Shown here: positions 1 through 6,226 of the stretch, in pieces
Layout: each line of letters opens with the position of its first letter
How positions within the stretch are numbered: position 1 is the first letter of the stretch
NCBI GenBank assembly: GCA_947625315.1
Contig: CANQOE010000034.1
Coordinates: forward strand, 1-9,367
Reading direction: 5' to 3'
DNA: 9,367 nucleotides
Origin: an uncultured Bacilli bacterium
GTDB lineage: Bacteria > Bacillota_I > Bacilli_A > RF39 > UBA660
The notes under the pieces: model-generated
Databases searched by the model: none
What the model was told of the DNA's origin: nothing
The model's input: only the letters and a program-made list of their open reading frames with translations
Program-made: the position numbers and the translations under genes

Positions 1-30
1 TAATTTAATTGCTACTTCATGAATTTTCAT
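1..30 (-). CDS. MerR-family transcriptional regulator, first 10 codons only (cut by window edge)
   Basis: Only the start of this gene is present; it continues past the left edge. The ATG at 28-30 reads MKIHEVAIKL, which fits the usual opening of MerR-family winged-helix regulators (MKIxEVAxxL, first helix of the DNA-binding domain). A good ribosome binding site, AAGAGGTG at 39-46, lies 8 nt upstream. The decisive support is the promoter in front of it, which has the 19-bp spacer and centred dyad that MerR proteins untwist and that they commonly use to control their own gene. MerR proteins are cytoplasmic activators that sense metals, oxidants, drugs or aldehydes; the effector domain is outside the window, so the signal cannot be named. 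Ten residues alone would be weak evidence; gene plus promoter together make the family call fairly safe. Confidence 0.72.
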   Translation of the reverse strand, partial: MKIHEVAIKL

Positions 31-54
31 TGCTTTTTCACCTCTTCGTTTATT

Positions 55-85
55 AGTATAAGCTATAACCTAAGGTTAAAGTCAA
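55..85 (-). promoter_or_regulatory. MerR-type promoter with 19-bp spacer and centred operator dyad
   Basis: Read on the minus strand, -35 TTGACT (80-85) and -10 TATACT (55-60) are separated by exactly 19 bp (61-79). Normal sigma-A promoters have about 17. The spacer carries a dyad, TAACC-TTA-GGTTA at 66-78, which extends to 63-81 with one mismatched pair. A strong -35 and -10 held too far apart around a palindrome is the hallmark of MerR-regulated promoters, where the activator distorts the DNA to realign the two hexamers. The predicted transcript start near 48 gives a leader of about 18 nt to the ATG at 30. The promoter lies between the RDD gene stop and the regulator start, so it most likely drives the regulator and whatever follows it. 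Confidence 0.82.
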
Positions 86-95
86 GAGAAAGTTT

Positions 96-803
96 TTATT
101 TTTTCTCTTTAGATTTACGATTATTTTTTTGAGGTTTAGCTTCAATTTGTTTTTCATCTTGAACTTTAACTTCAGTTGCTTCAATAATTTTAGAATTTTC
201 CGGATTTTTAGTTAAATCAATAACTTTAGTTTGGGCAATAACATCATGTAAACCCCGATTATCTTTATAAAATAAAATCATTAAGAAAATTATAATACTA
301 ACTATCATACTTAAATTACTGCTGTAAGTATAAATTTTTAGATAAATACTTTGTTTAAAAGCTAAACCAATTAAACTGACTATATTAAAGATAATACCAT
401 TTAAAACGATACATCTAAGTAAATAATTATAAAATTTTAATTTTTTATCTTTATTGCTAACAATTTTAATATTAAATAATTTCTTACCTAAAGTTTGACC
501 ATTGGTAATACGCGTAAATACGCCAAAATATAAAATATAAATAAGGATATCTCCAATAACATAAACATAACCATTACGATTTAATTCATAACTTAAATCT
601 AAAGTTTGGTTTTGAAATTCTTCCAGTTCAATATCTCCTTTAGTATATTTATCCATTACTTCAACGTATTTATCATTCGCGGCCATATACTTATCATAAT
701 GGGGATTAATAAATTTTAAGTTTATTAAACTAGAACTGATTAACATAACAACGGCTAAATCAATTATATAAGCCCCTAAACGTTTAAAAAATAATTTATT
801 CAT
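96..803 (-). CDS. RDD-family integral membrane protein
   Basis: This 235-aa protein has the RDD-family pattern. R8 and D15 lie in the first membrane helix (KRLGAYIIDLAVV). A GQTLGKKLFNIKIV block at about 102-115 follows the second hydrophobic stretch, and R183-G-L-H-D187 closes the domain. Hydrophobic segments at about 9-30, 80-97, 127-149 and 163-180 suggest four membrane helices with a long polar loop at 31-78. The tail from about 200 is lysine- and glutamate-rich and probably cytoplasmic. RDD proteins are poorly understood; some are linked to ion exchange, but nothing here names a substrate. The ribosome binding site AAAGGAG (812-818) overlaps the parC stop codon and the ATG follows the stop by 14 nt, so the gene is almost certainly cotranscribed with parC. 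No convincing terminator follows it before the MerR-type promoter. Confidence 0.85.
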   Translation of the reverse strand: MNKLFFKRLGAYIIDLAVVMLISSSLINLKFINPHYDKYMAANDKYVEVMDKYTKGDIELEEFQNQTLDLSYELNRNGYVYVIGDILIYILYFGVFTRITNGQTLGKKLFNIKIVSNKDKKLKFYNYLLRCIVLNGIIFNIVSLIGLAFKQSIYLKIYTYSSNLSMIVSIIIFLMILFYKDNRGLHDVIAQTKVIDLTKNPENSKIIEATEVKVQDEKQIEAKPQKNNRKSKEKK

Positions 804-817
804 TTTCTTCTCTCCTT

Positions 818-3304
818 TTATATTTTAAAATCATCAATAAAGTCGGCCATAGTCATTTGAGGTTCTTCTTTTTTAACATTTATTTCAGGCTCTTCTTTGA
901 TAACTTCTTCTTTAATCTTTTCTTTTAAAGCAACAATAGCTACATCTTGTAAATTATATTTACTAATATTGAAACCAGTTGAAGCAATATCCATAATAGC
1001 AATATCACTATTTTTTAAGATATTAATATCACTATCGGCTTTAGTTAAAATTAAATCTCTGGATGTCGTAGCTAAAACATTTAAAACATGATAGACAACT
1101 GTTTTATTCTTTTTAAATAGCATATTACCTTTTTTAGCCCGACTATGTTTTTCTAATTCATTTATTTTAACTCTTTTAGCCGTTTTATTGTCGGTAAATA
1201 TTGTTAAATATTCATATTCGTCATTATAACTAACAAAATTAATTACTTGGTCATCTTTTAAGCTTATAGCTTTAACCCCACTAGCTTTAGCACCACTTAT
1301 AGGAACTTCGGCACTATTATAATTTAGATAATAACCATTTTTCGTAGCTAAGATAATGTTACCTTTATCTTTAACAACATTAACTAATTCATCATTTTCT
1401 TTTAATTTCATTGCGACAATTGGTTTACTACATCTACTAACTTTATAATCAAGCATTTTAGTTCTTTTAATCATACCAAGTTTAGTAGCAAGTATTAAAG
1501 TATCATCCTCTTGATAAATATAAGAACTAATTATTTTTTCTTCGGGATTAATCATAATGACATTATTGACGTGTTTACCTAATTCTTTCCATTTACATTC
1601 TGGTATTTTATATACGGGAATATATAAATAATTACCAAAATTGGTAAATAAAACTAAATTATCGAGAGTACTACATTCATAAATAGCTTTGATATAATCG
1701 CCTGGTTTTAGAGTTGTATCTTCGTTTGAGGAAGCATAACTTTTAGCACTAACCTTTTTTAAATAGCCTTCATTAGTTATAACTACAACAACATTTTCTT
1801 TTTGAATTAATTCTTTAACATCTAATTTAATTTCTTGATATTCTTCTTCAATTTGCGTTTTACGTGGAATAGCATATTCCTTTTTAATAATTTTTAATTC
1901 TTTTTTCATAACATATTTTAAAGCTTCTTCATCACTTAAAATAGCTTTTAAACCTTCAATTAACTTTTGCAATTTAGCCATTTCTTCTTCTAGTTCTACA
2001 ACATCAGTATTAGTTAAGCGATATAATTGTAACATTACAATAGCTTTAGCTTGTTCTTCACTAAAAGCAAATTCTTTAACTAAATTAGCTTCAGCATCAC
2101 TTTTATTTTTACTAGCTCTAATTACTTTAATAACTTCATCTAAAATAGATAAACATTTAATTAAGCCTTCCACAATATGTAATCTTTTTTCATAAGTAGC
2201 TAAATCAAATTGACAACGTTTAGTAATAACTTCTTTATCATGAGCAATATAAGCATCAATTATTTCTAAAATACCTAAAGTTTTAGGAACGCGATTAACG
2301 ATAGCAACCATATTATAACTATAAGATATTTGTAAATCCGTATTTTTATATAAATAATTTAAGATTAAATCAGTATTAGCATTGGCTTTTAAATCAATAA
2401 CAATTCTTAAACCTTCCCGGTCAGATTCATCTCTAATCTCCGCCATACCATCGATTTTTTTATCTATTCTAATTTGTTCAATTTTTTCAACTAAATTTTT
2501 CTTAATAACATCAAAAGGTATTTCTTTAATAATTATTTTTTCTTTACCTTTTTCTTTAACAACTTCAAGTTTAGATTTAACAATTACTTTACCTTTACCA
2601 GTTTTAAAAGCTTCTTTAATACCATCAATTCCACAGGCAATACCCCCAGTTGGAAAATCGGGACCTTTGACAATTTCTAAAATACTATCTAATTTACAAT
2701 TTGGCGAATCAATTCTTTTAATTGTAGCATCAATTATTTCGCCTAAATTATGGGGAGGAATATTCGTAGCATAACCAGCACTTATACCCATTGTCCCATT
2801 AACTAAAAGATTAGGAAATTTGGCGGGTAAGACAGTAGGTTCAAGTAGTCGATCATCAAAGTTGGGAGCAAATTTAACAGTATCTTTATCTAAATCACTT
2901 AAAAGTTCATTACTTACTTTGGCTAAGCGAGCTTCGGTATAACGATAGGCTGCGGGTGGATCACCATCCATAGAACCATTATTACCTTTCATATCAATTA
3001 AACAAGCATTTTGTTTCCAAGATTGGCTCATTCGAACCATGGCATCATAGACGGAAGAATCTCCATGGGGATGATATTTACCTAAAACATCTCCGACAGT
3101 CGCGGCACTTTTAATATATTTTTTATCATAGGTATTACCGGCTTTATACATAGCATATAAAATTCTTCTTTGAACAGGTTTTAATCCATCACGAACATCG
3201 GGGATGGCTCTATCTTGAATAATCTCTTTAGCATAAGAACCAAAGCGATTGCCCATTATTTCTTCTAAAGCATAATCTTCAATTCTTTTTAAAACATCTG
3301 GCAT
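818..3304 (-). CDS. parC: DNA topoisomerase IV subunit A (ParC)
   Basis: This 828-aa type IIA topoisomerase subunit A cuts and rejoins DNA to unlink daughter chromosomes, acting with ParE as a heterotetramer. The N-terminal breakage-reunion domain is complete: RAIPDVRDGLKPVQRRILYA near 32-51, then HPHGDSSVYDAM at 78-89. The catalytic tyrosine is Y122 in RYTEARL, preceded by R121. The quinolone-determining residues S83 and D87 match the susceptible wild-type pattern of Gram-positive ParC (S79/D83 in pneumococcus). The C-terminal half from about 490 resembles the beta-propeller DNA-wrapping repeats. A true GyrA box (QRRGGKG) is absent; a degenerate HSRAKKGNMLF near 720 favours ParC over GyrA. 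The protein ends in an acidic tail. The ribosome binding site AAAGGGTG lies at 3312-3319. No parE is next to it; a winged-helix gene lies upstream instead. Confidence 0.95.
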   Translation of the reverse strand: MPDVLKRIEDYALEEIMGNRFGSYAKEIIQDRAIPDVRDGLKPVQRRILYAMYKAGNTYDKKYIKSAATVGDVLGKYHPHGDSSVYDAMVRMSQSWKQNACLIDMKGNNGSMDGDPPAAYRYTEARLAKVSNELLSDLDKDTVKFAPNFDDRLLEPTVLPAKFPNLLVNGTMGISAGYATNIPPHNLGEIIDATIKRIDSPNCKLDSILEIVKGPDFPTGGIACGIDGIKEAFKTGKGKVIVKSKLEVVKEKGKEKIIIKEIPFDVIKKNLVEKIEQIRIDKKIDGMAEIRDESDREGLRIVIDLKANANTDLILNYLYKNTDLQISYSYNMVAIVNRVPKTLGILEIIDAYIAHDKEVITKRCQFDLATYEKRLHIVEGLIKCLSILDEVIKVIRASKNKSDAEANLVKEFAFSEEQAKAIVMLQLYRLTNTDVVELEEEMAKLQKLIEGLKAILSDEEALKYVMKKELKIIKKEYAIPRKTQIEEEYQEIKLDVKELIQKENVVVVITNEGYLKKVSAKSYASSNEDTTLKPGDYIKAIYECSTLDNLVLFTNFGNYLYIPVYKIPECKWKELGKHVNNVIMINPEEKIISSYIYQEDDTLILATKLGMIKRTKMLDYKVSRCSKPIVAMKLKENDELVNVVKDKGNIILATKNGYYLNYNSAEVPISGAKASGVKAISLKDDQVINFVSYNDEYEYLTIFTDNKTAKRVKINELEKHSRAKKGNMLFKKNKTVVYHVLNVLATTSRDLILTKADSDINILKNSDIAIMDIASTGFNISKYNLQDVAIVALKEKIKEEVIKEEPEINVKKEEPQMTMADFIDDFKI

Positions 3305-3321
3305 ATTATTTCACCCTTTTA

Positions 3322-3350
3322 ATTGTACCAAAAGAAAGTGATAAAGTCTA
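3322..3350 (-). promoter_or_regulatory. Candidate parC promoter (extended -10)
   Basis: On the minus strand, TAGACT (3345-3350) and TACAAT (3322-3327) are 17 bp apart, and TGG directly before the -10 makes it a TGn-extended element. The predicted start near 3315 leaves a leader of only about 11 nt and clips the ribosome binding site at 3312-3319. Either the start is slightly further upstream or the element is coincidental. Confidence 0.42.
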
Positions 3351-3371
3351 GTAATTAAAAAAATTATTTCG

Positions 3372-3395
3372 AAAAAAAATGAACTTATTAGTTCA
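3372..3395 (-). terminator. Weak Rho-independent terminator after the winged-helix gene
   Basis: On the minus strand a short hairpin, TGAACT (3390-3395), loop AATA, AGTTCA (3380-3385), is followed at once by eight T residues (3372-3379). It lies about 58 nt beyond the stop of the winged-helix gene and before the candidate parC promoter, which is where a terminator would be expected. The 6-bp AT-rich stem is weak, so read-through into parC is possible. Confidence 0.5.
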
Positions 3396-3453
3396 AAATA
3401 TATAGTTTTATTTTAGGACTGTTTTTTATTTTTTAACATTATTTATATTAAAA

Positions 3454-4011
3454 TTATCTAGATATATGCTGATAATTTTGAATTTCTAAAATAAGTTCAG
3501 TCATTCTCGTTAATAAAGATTTATACTTTTTTTCACGTCCTAATTTTTGGAAATATTCTTTGGAATTAATATTATTAGGGCATTGGTAAATATTAAAAAT
3601 ATAAAATAAAAGCCATAATTCTTCAAAACTGAATTTTTCTTTAATTAAATTTAAATTTTCTAAAAAAAATTTAGCATAAAAATTATCATTGTTTTTTAAA
3701 ACATCAATTAGAATTGCACTTAAAATATCTGATTTATTAATTTGCTCTAAACTTTCTGTTCTTTCTTTGGATAAGAATTTTTGTAATTCTATTTGACATT
3801 TTATAGATAAAGAATAATAACGATTTTTGCCAATTGCAGAAAAATCAAGTAAACTATTTTCGCGTAAAACCTTAATAGTATTAGAAATATTACTTCTGCT
3901 TTTATTTAATTTGGCACTTATTTGCATATTAGATAAGCCAGGTTCCTTATATAAAAGCATAATTATTTCTTTAGCATTTTTGGATTTTAAAATTTTAGAA
4001 AAGTCAGTCAT
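3454..4011 (-). CDS. Winged-helix (MarR/ArsR-like) transcriptional regulator with uncharacterised C-terminal half
   Basis: This is a 185-aa protein starting MTDFSKILKS. Residues 12-70 form a winged helix-turn-helix. The turn and recognition helix lie at about 28-51 (ISAKLNKSRSNISNTIKVLR) and a wing at about 57-69 ends in GKNRYYSLS. This looks like MarR/ArsR-type or archaeal-type HTH domains that sense a ligand or partner and bind DNA as dimers. The remaining ~110 residues are mostly helical, match no family I recognise, and have no cysteine pair or histidine cluster that would suggest metal sensing. A start five codons earlier at 4026 is possible but has no ribosome binding site and would leave only about 6 nt of leader; ATG 4009-4011 follows a GGGGA at about 10 nt. 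The target genes are unknown. Confidence 0.72.
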   Translation of the reverse strand: MTDFSKILKSKNAKEIIMLLYKEPGLSNMQISAKLNKSRSNISNTIKVLRENSLLDFSAIGKNRYYSLSIKCQIELQKFLSKERTESLEQINKSDILSAILIDVLKNNDNFYAKFFLENLNLIKEKFSFEELWLLFYIFNIYQCPNNINSKEYFQKLGREKKYKSLLTRMTELILEIQNYQHISR

Positions 4012-4038
4012 TATATTTATCCCCATTTCTGGTTAGTT

Positions 4039-4067
4039 ATTATAACATATATTAGTTTAAAAAGCAA
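4039..4067 (-). promoter_or_regulatory. Promoter of the winged-helix regulator (extended -10)
   Basis: TTGCTT (4062-4067), a 17-bp spacer and a consensus TATAAT (4039-4044) preceded by TGT form a strong sigma-A-type promoter. The predicted start near 4032 supports translation from the ATG at 4009-4011 rather than the ATG at 4024-4026. On the plus strand TTAGTT occurs at 4033-4038 and again at 4052-4057, 19 bp apart, flanking the -10; this could be an autoregulatory site, but the repeat is short and AT-rich. Confidence 0.62.
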
Positions 4068-4073
4068 ATTCTT

Positions 4074-4564
4074 TTATTTTAATATTCTTTCATTAGGATT
4101 AGAATATTCTTTTAAAAAATCTAGAAACATTAAACTAAAGGCTGAAGCTATATCTTGGTTTTTACTGCCATTTAAACAAAAACAAATAGAACAAATATCT
4201 TCAATGTTAAATTCTCGATTAAGATTTTGATAAAACTTAATAATAAAAGAGTTATCTTTAAATTCAATAATTAATTTATTAGCATTTTCATAAGGACCAT
4301 AATCTTCACTTAGCCATGTAAAAGTATTATCTAGGAGAGTTTTAGAATCTACTCTATCACATTTTTGAATAATTTTAAATAAATCTTGCATTTTAGAATA
4401 TAAATAAACATCTTCTTTAGTAATAACAAAGACATTATCTTCGATATATGGTATCACCAGTAAAAATCTGCACCACCATATTGCATTTGAAAACTAACAT
4501 TTTGTTCATTAGTTAGAGTAATAATTGAACTTTGATTAGGTTCTTTAATTTGGGTTATTTTCAT
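4074..4564 (-). pseudogene. Frameshifted gene of unknown function (163-aa product if one G is restored)
   Basis: Translation from the ATG at 4562-4564 gives 36 residues, MKITQIKEPN to GGADFYW, and stops at TGA (4454-4456). A second frame opens at GTG (4455-4457), overlapping that stop, and runs 127 residues to 4074. The span of 491 nt is one base short of 164 codons. Adding one G to the GG at 4457-4458 joins the frames as DFYW-V-IPYIEDN without a break. The first part has the ribosome binding site (AAGAGAT, 4572-4578) and a promoter; the GTG has no clear site of its own. The product looks soluble with alternating strands and helices and has a CSICFC cysteine cluster in the C-terminal third. 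I do not recognise a function. The alternatives are two translationally coupled genes with a GTGA overlap, or a sequencing error. Confidence 0.65.
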
Positions 4565-4588
4565 TTTTTAAATCTCTTTTCTTAAGAT

Positions 4589-4594
4589 ATTATA
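4589..4594 (-). promoter_or_regulatory. Candidate -10 element for the frameshifted unknown gene
   Basis: A perfect TATAAT lies 25 nt upstream of the ATG at 4564 and would give a leader of about 18 nt containing the ribosome binding site. The -35 at 17 bp (TTAATA) is poor and there is no TGn extension, so this is a moderate call. Confidence 0.4.
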
Positions 4595-4603
4595 ATAACA
4601 TAA

Positions 4604-4648
4604 AAAAGCCCTATTAACAAGAAGCTTCTTTATTTTTTTAAGGCTTTT
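4604..4648 (-). terminator. Candidate terminator with nested 12-bp palindrome
   Basis: On the minus strand AAAAGCC (4642-4648, inside the last codons of the 205-aa gene) can pair with GGCTTTT (4604-4610), which runs into a TTTTTT tract (4602-4607). The long loop contains a perfect palindrome, AAGAAGCTTCTT (4619-4630), that could form its own small stem. The position between the stop codon and the next -10 element fits a terminator, but the large loop lowers confidence. Confidence 0.4.
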
Positions 4649-5247
4649 ACAAAAGGTTTATCTAAAGATAATTTAATAGCTAGAAAATCCTCAATTCTCT
4701 TTAATTCAGTTAAAGAAAGAGTATCTATTAAAGTAAATTTAATTAGTTTTAATAATTTTTTATAGTATACTTCAAGATCTTCCCCTTCTTTTTTGCTTTC
4801 TAATAAATTTTCTAATTCTCTTAATTTAATTAGTTTTTCCGAAATATCTTCACAAGTATTTAATTCGGCACTCACAACTTTAATTTCTTCATCTATAGCT
4901 AAATTAGAATAAGGGTTAAAGGTTAATATTTCCTCTAAAGCTTTAGCATTACCATTTAAAAGTTTATTTATTAATTCGACTAAATATGGAGGAATATATT
5001 CATCATAAGTATATTGATAAACATCTCTAGTTTCTTCAAAATATTCTTTTGTTTCTCCTAAAGGAGTACTTTTAAAGTTTTTAATAATTTCATTAGTAAA
5101 ACGGGGAGCATAATCACTCTTATATTCTTTGTGCTCAATAAGACTACAATTTTCGATAATTTCTTCTTTTAAATTTTCTAATTCTTTTGGAGAAAAAGTA
5201 ACTTGATATTTTTCAATTGTGTCTTCATTTTTTTTAAAATAAATCAT
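4630..5247 (-). CDS. Hypothetical protein, 205 aa, charged and helical
   Basis: I do not recognise this protein. It has no signal peptide or membrane segment and looks cytoplasmic. The sequence is rich in K, E and L and probably mostly helical, with a possible coiled-coil stretch at about 125-165 (SAELNTCEDISEKL onward). A short YQYTYDEYIPPYLVELINKL block near 77-96 is the most distinctive part. The start is secure: ATG follows a GGAGG at 5255-5259 by 7 nt, with an extended -10 just upstream. The gene lies in the same direction as tatD with a gap of about 95 nt. Composition matches its neighbours, so there is no sign of recent transfer. It may be a lineage-specific protein. Confidence 0.75.
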   Translation of the reverse strand: MIYFKKNEDTIEKYQVTFSPKELENLKEEIIENCSLIEHKEYKSDYAPRFTNEIIKNFKSTPLGETKEYFEETRDVYQYTYDEYIPPYLVELINKLLNGNAKALEEILTFNPYSNLAIDEEIKVVSAELNTCEDISEKLIKLRELENLLESKKEGEDLEVYYKKLLKLIKFTLIDTLSLTELKRIEDFLAIKLSLDKPFVKALKK

Positions 5248-5268
5248 ATTAAAACCTCCATTAAAATT

Positions 5269-5277
5269 ATTATATCA
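5269..5277 (-). promoter_or_regulatory. Extended -10 promoter for the 205-aa hypothetical gene
   Basis: TGATATAAT on the minus strand is a perfect TGn-TATAAT element. The start would fall near 5262, directly upstream of the GGAGG ribosome binding site. No good -35 is present at 17 bp (TTTTGC); a TTGCTA lies only 15 bp away. Promoters with TGn often tolerate a weak -35. Confidence 0.5.
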
Positions 5278-5342
5278 TAAATTAAAGAATAGCAAAATGC
5301 TAAAAAATAAATTAATTTAAAAAATCGAAAGTAAGATAAGTT

Positions 5343-6096
5343 TTAAAATAATTTTCTAAATAATCTTTGAGTATTTTCACGCGTAATTCTTTCGATTTTT
5401 TCATAGGTACTTTGGCGTATTTCGGCAATTTTTTTAATTATATATTTTATATTGGCTGTTTCATTAATTTTATTTCTCAATGGTTCAGTAGATATATAGG
5501 GACTATCTGTTTCGACTAAAAATAAATCTTGATCAACTTGTTTAGCAATGGCAATAGATTTATTAGCATTCTTATAAGTTATTCTACCGGCAAAAGATAT
5601 ATAAAAACCATTTTTTTCTAAGTATTTTAAGGCTTCAAAATCGGGTTGAAAACAATGAAATACACAACCATATTTAGGCTTTTCATATTTTTCAAAAATA
5701 TTGATTACTAGTTTATTAGAATTATTAGAATGAATAATTACTGGCAGATGTAGCTCATTAGCTATTTTGATTTGTTCTATTAAATATATTTTTTGTTCTT
5801 CAAAGTTTTCTTTAGTATTATCTAAACCTATTTCACCAATAGCAACGACATAAGGATTAAGAGCTAATTCATATAAAGCACTTAAATCTTGATTAGCAAC
5901 ATAAAGGATGAATACCTACTGAGGAAAAAAATTTAGGATTTAATTTAGAAATATTTAGTGATTCTTCAGATGTTTTTAAATCTAAACCAACATTAATGAC
6001 CTTTTCAATTTGGGAATTAGTGTTGATAGCCTCAATAGATTTTTCTTTATTTTTTAAAACTAAGTTGTTGATGTGCATATGAGAATCAATGGCCAT
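5343..6096 (-). pseudogene. tatD: TatD-family metal-dependent DNase, interrupted by a one-base frameshift
   Basis: The ATG at 6094-6096 (ribosome binding site AAGGTGA) reads MAIDSHMHIN to FSSVGIHP, then goes out of frame and stops at about 5893. The following frame is open to TAA at 5343-5345 and continues the family exactly: YVANQDL, VAIGEIGLD, VIIHS, VFHCF, VETDSP. The span is 754 nt, one more than 251 codons, and removing one T from the TTT at 5903-5905 restores a 250-aa protein, near the usual family length of about 255-260. All six expected metal ligands survive: H6, H8, E88, H122, H147 and D197. TatD enzymes are cytoplasmic Mg-dependent 3'-5' exonucleases/DNases linked to DNA repair. 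The usual HSR after the fourth strand is HSN here, a mild divergence. Conserved ligands suggest a very recent mutation or a sequencing error. The common neighbour metG is absent. Confidence 0.88.
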
Positions 6097-6156
6097 TTAA
6101 TCACCTTCTTTTATATTATTTGGAAAATTTTAATTTTTACTATCAACTTTATTTTT

Positions 6157-6178
6157 AAGGTGTCGAATTCGACACCTT
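6157..6178. repeat. 22-bp perfect palindrome in the spacer between tatD and the 190-aa gene
   Basis: The left half AAGGTGTCGAA (6157-6167) is followed directly by its exact reverse complement TTCGACACCTT (6168-6178). It can also form a hairpin with a 9-bp stem and AATT loop. About 45% of its bases are G or C in a spacer that is otherwise almost all A and T. There is no T run on either strand, so it is not a standard Rho-independent terminator. It could be an operator for a dimeric regulator in front of tatD, a transcript-end hairpin for the 190-aa gene, or an interspersed repeat. The rest of the 6097-6226 spacer is featureless. Confidence 0.8.
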
Positions 6179-6226
6179 TAAAGTTTACATTAACTTAGGA
6201 AATAATTTTCTTATGATATATAATTA

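Noticed and set aside
84..109. AAGAGAAAA...TTTTCTCTT inverted repeat at the end of the RDD gene as a terminator
   Set aside because: The stem is AT-rich, overlaps the coding end and the -35 of the MerR-type promoter, and is not followed by a T run on the minus strand.
897..1091. 64-aa plus-strand open frame
   Set aside because: Lies entirely antisense to parC, has no ribosome binding site, and its hydrophobic serine/isoleucine-rich translation is what an antisense frame of an AT-rich gene gives.
2382..2774. 130-aa plus-strand open frame
   Set aside because: Antisense to the conserved parC core; a shadow frame without initiation signals.
3827..4036. 69-aa plus-strand open frame
   Set aside because: Antisense to the winged-helix gene and its promoter; no ribosome binding site.
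4454..4457. TGA read as tryptophan (Mycoplasma code) to extend the 36-aa frame
   Set aside because: Reading through gives an unrelated hydrophobic frame, and tryptophan is encoded by TGG in the other genes; the standard code fits.
4454..4470. Programmed -1 frameshift at GAT-TTT-TAC-TGG-TGA
   Set aside because: T-TTT-TAC is not a valid X-XXY-YYZ slippery heptamer and no strong downstream stem is seen; a missing G explains the junction better.
5289..5303. TAGCA-AAA-TGCTA mini-hairpin
   Set aside because: A 5-bp stem whose T tract lies on the wrong side for minus-strand transcription; no plus-strand gene uses it.
5320..5400. 12-bp inverted arms AAAAATCGAAAG (5320-5331) and CTTTCGATTTTT (5389-5400) around the tatD stop
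   Set aside because: The 57-nt loop is too long for a normal terminator and one arm is coding; possibly chance. Noted because the second arm runs into a T tract on the minus strand.
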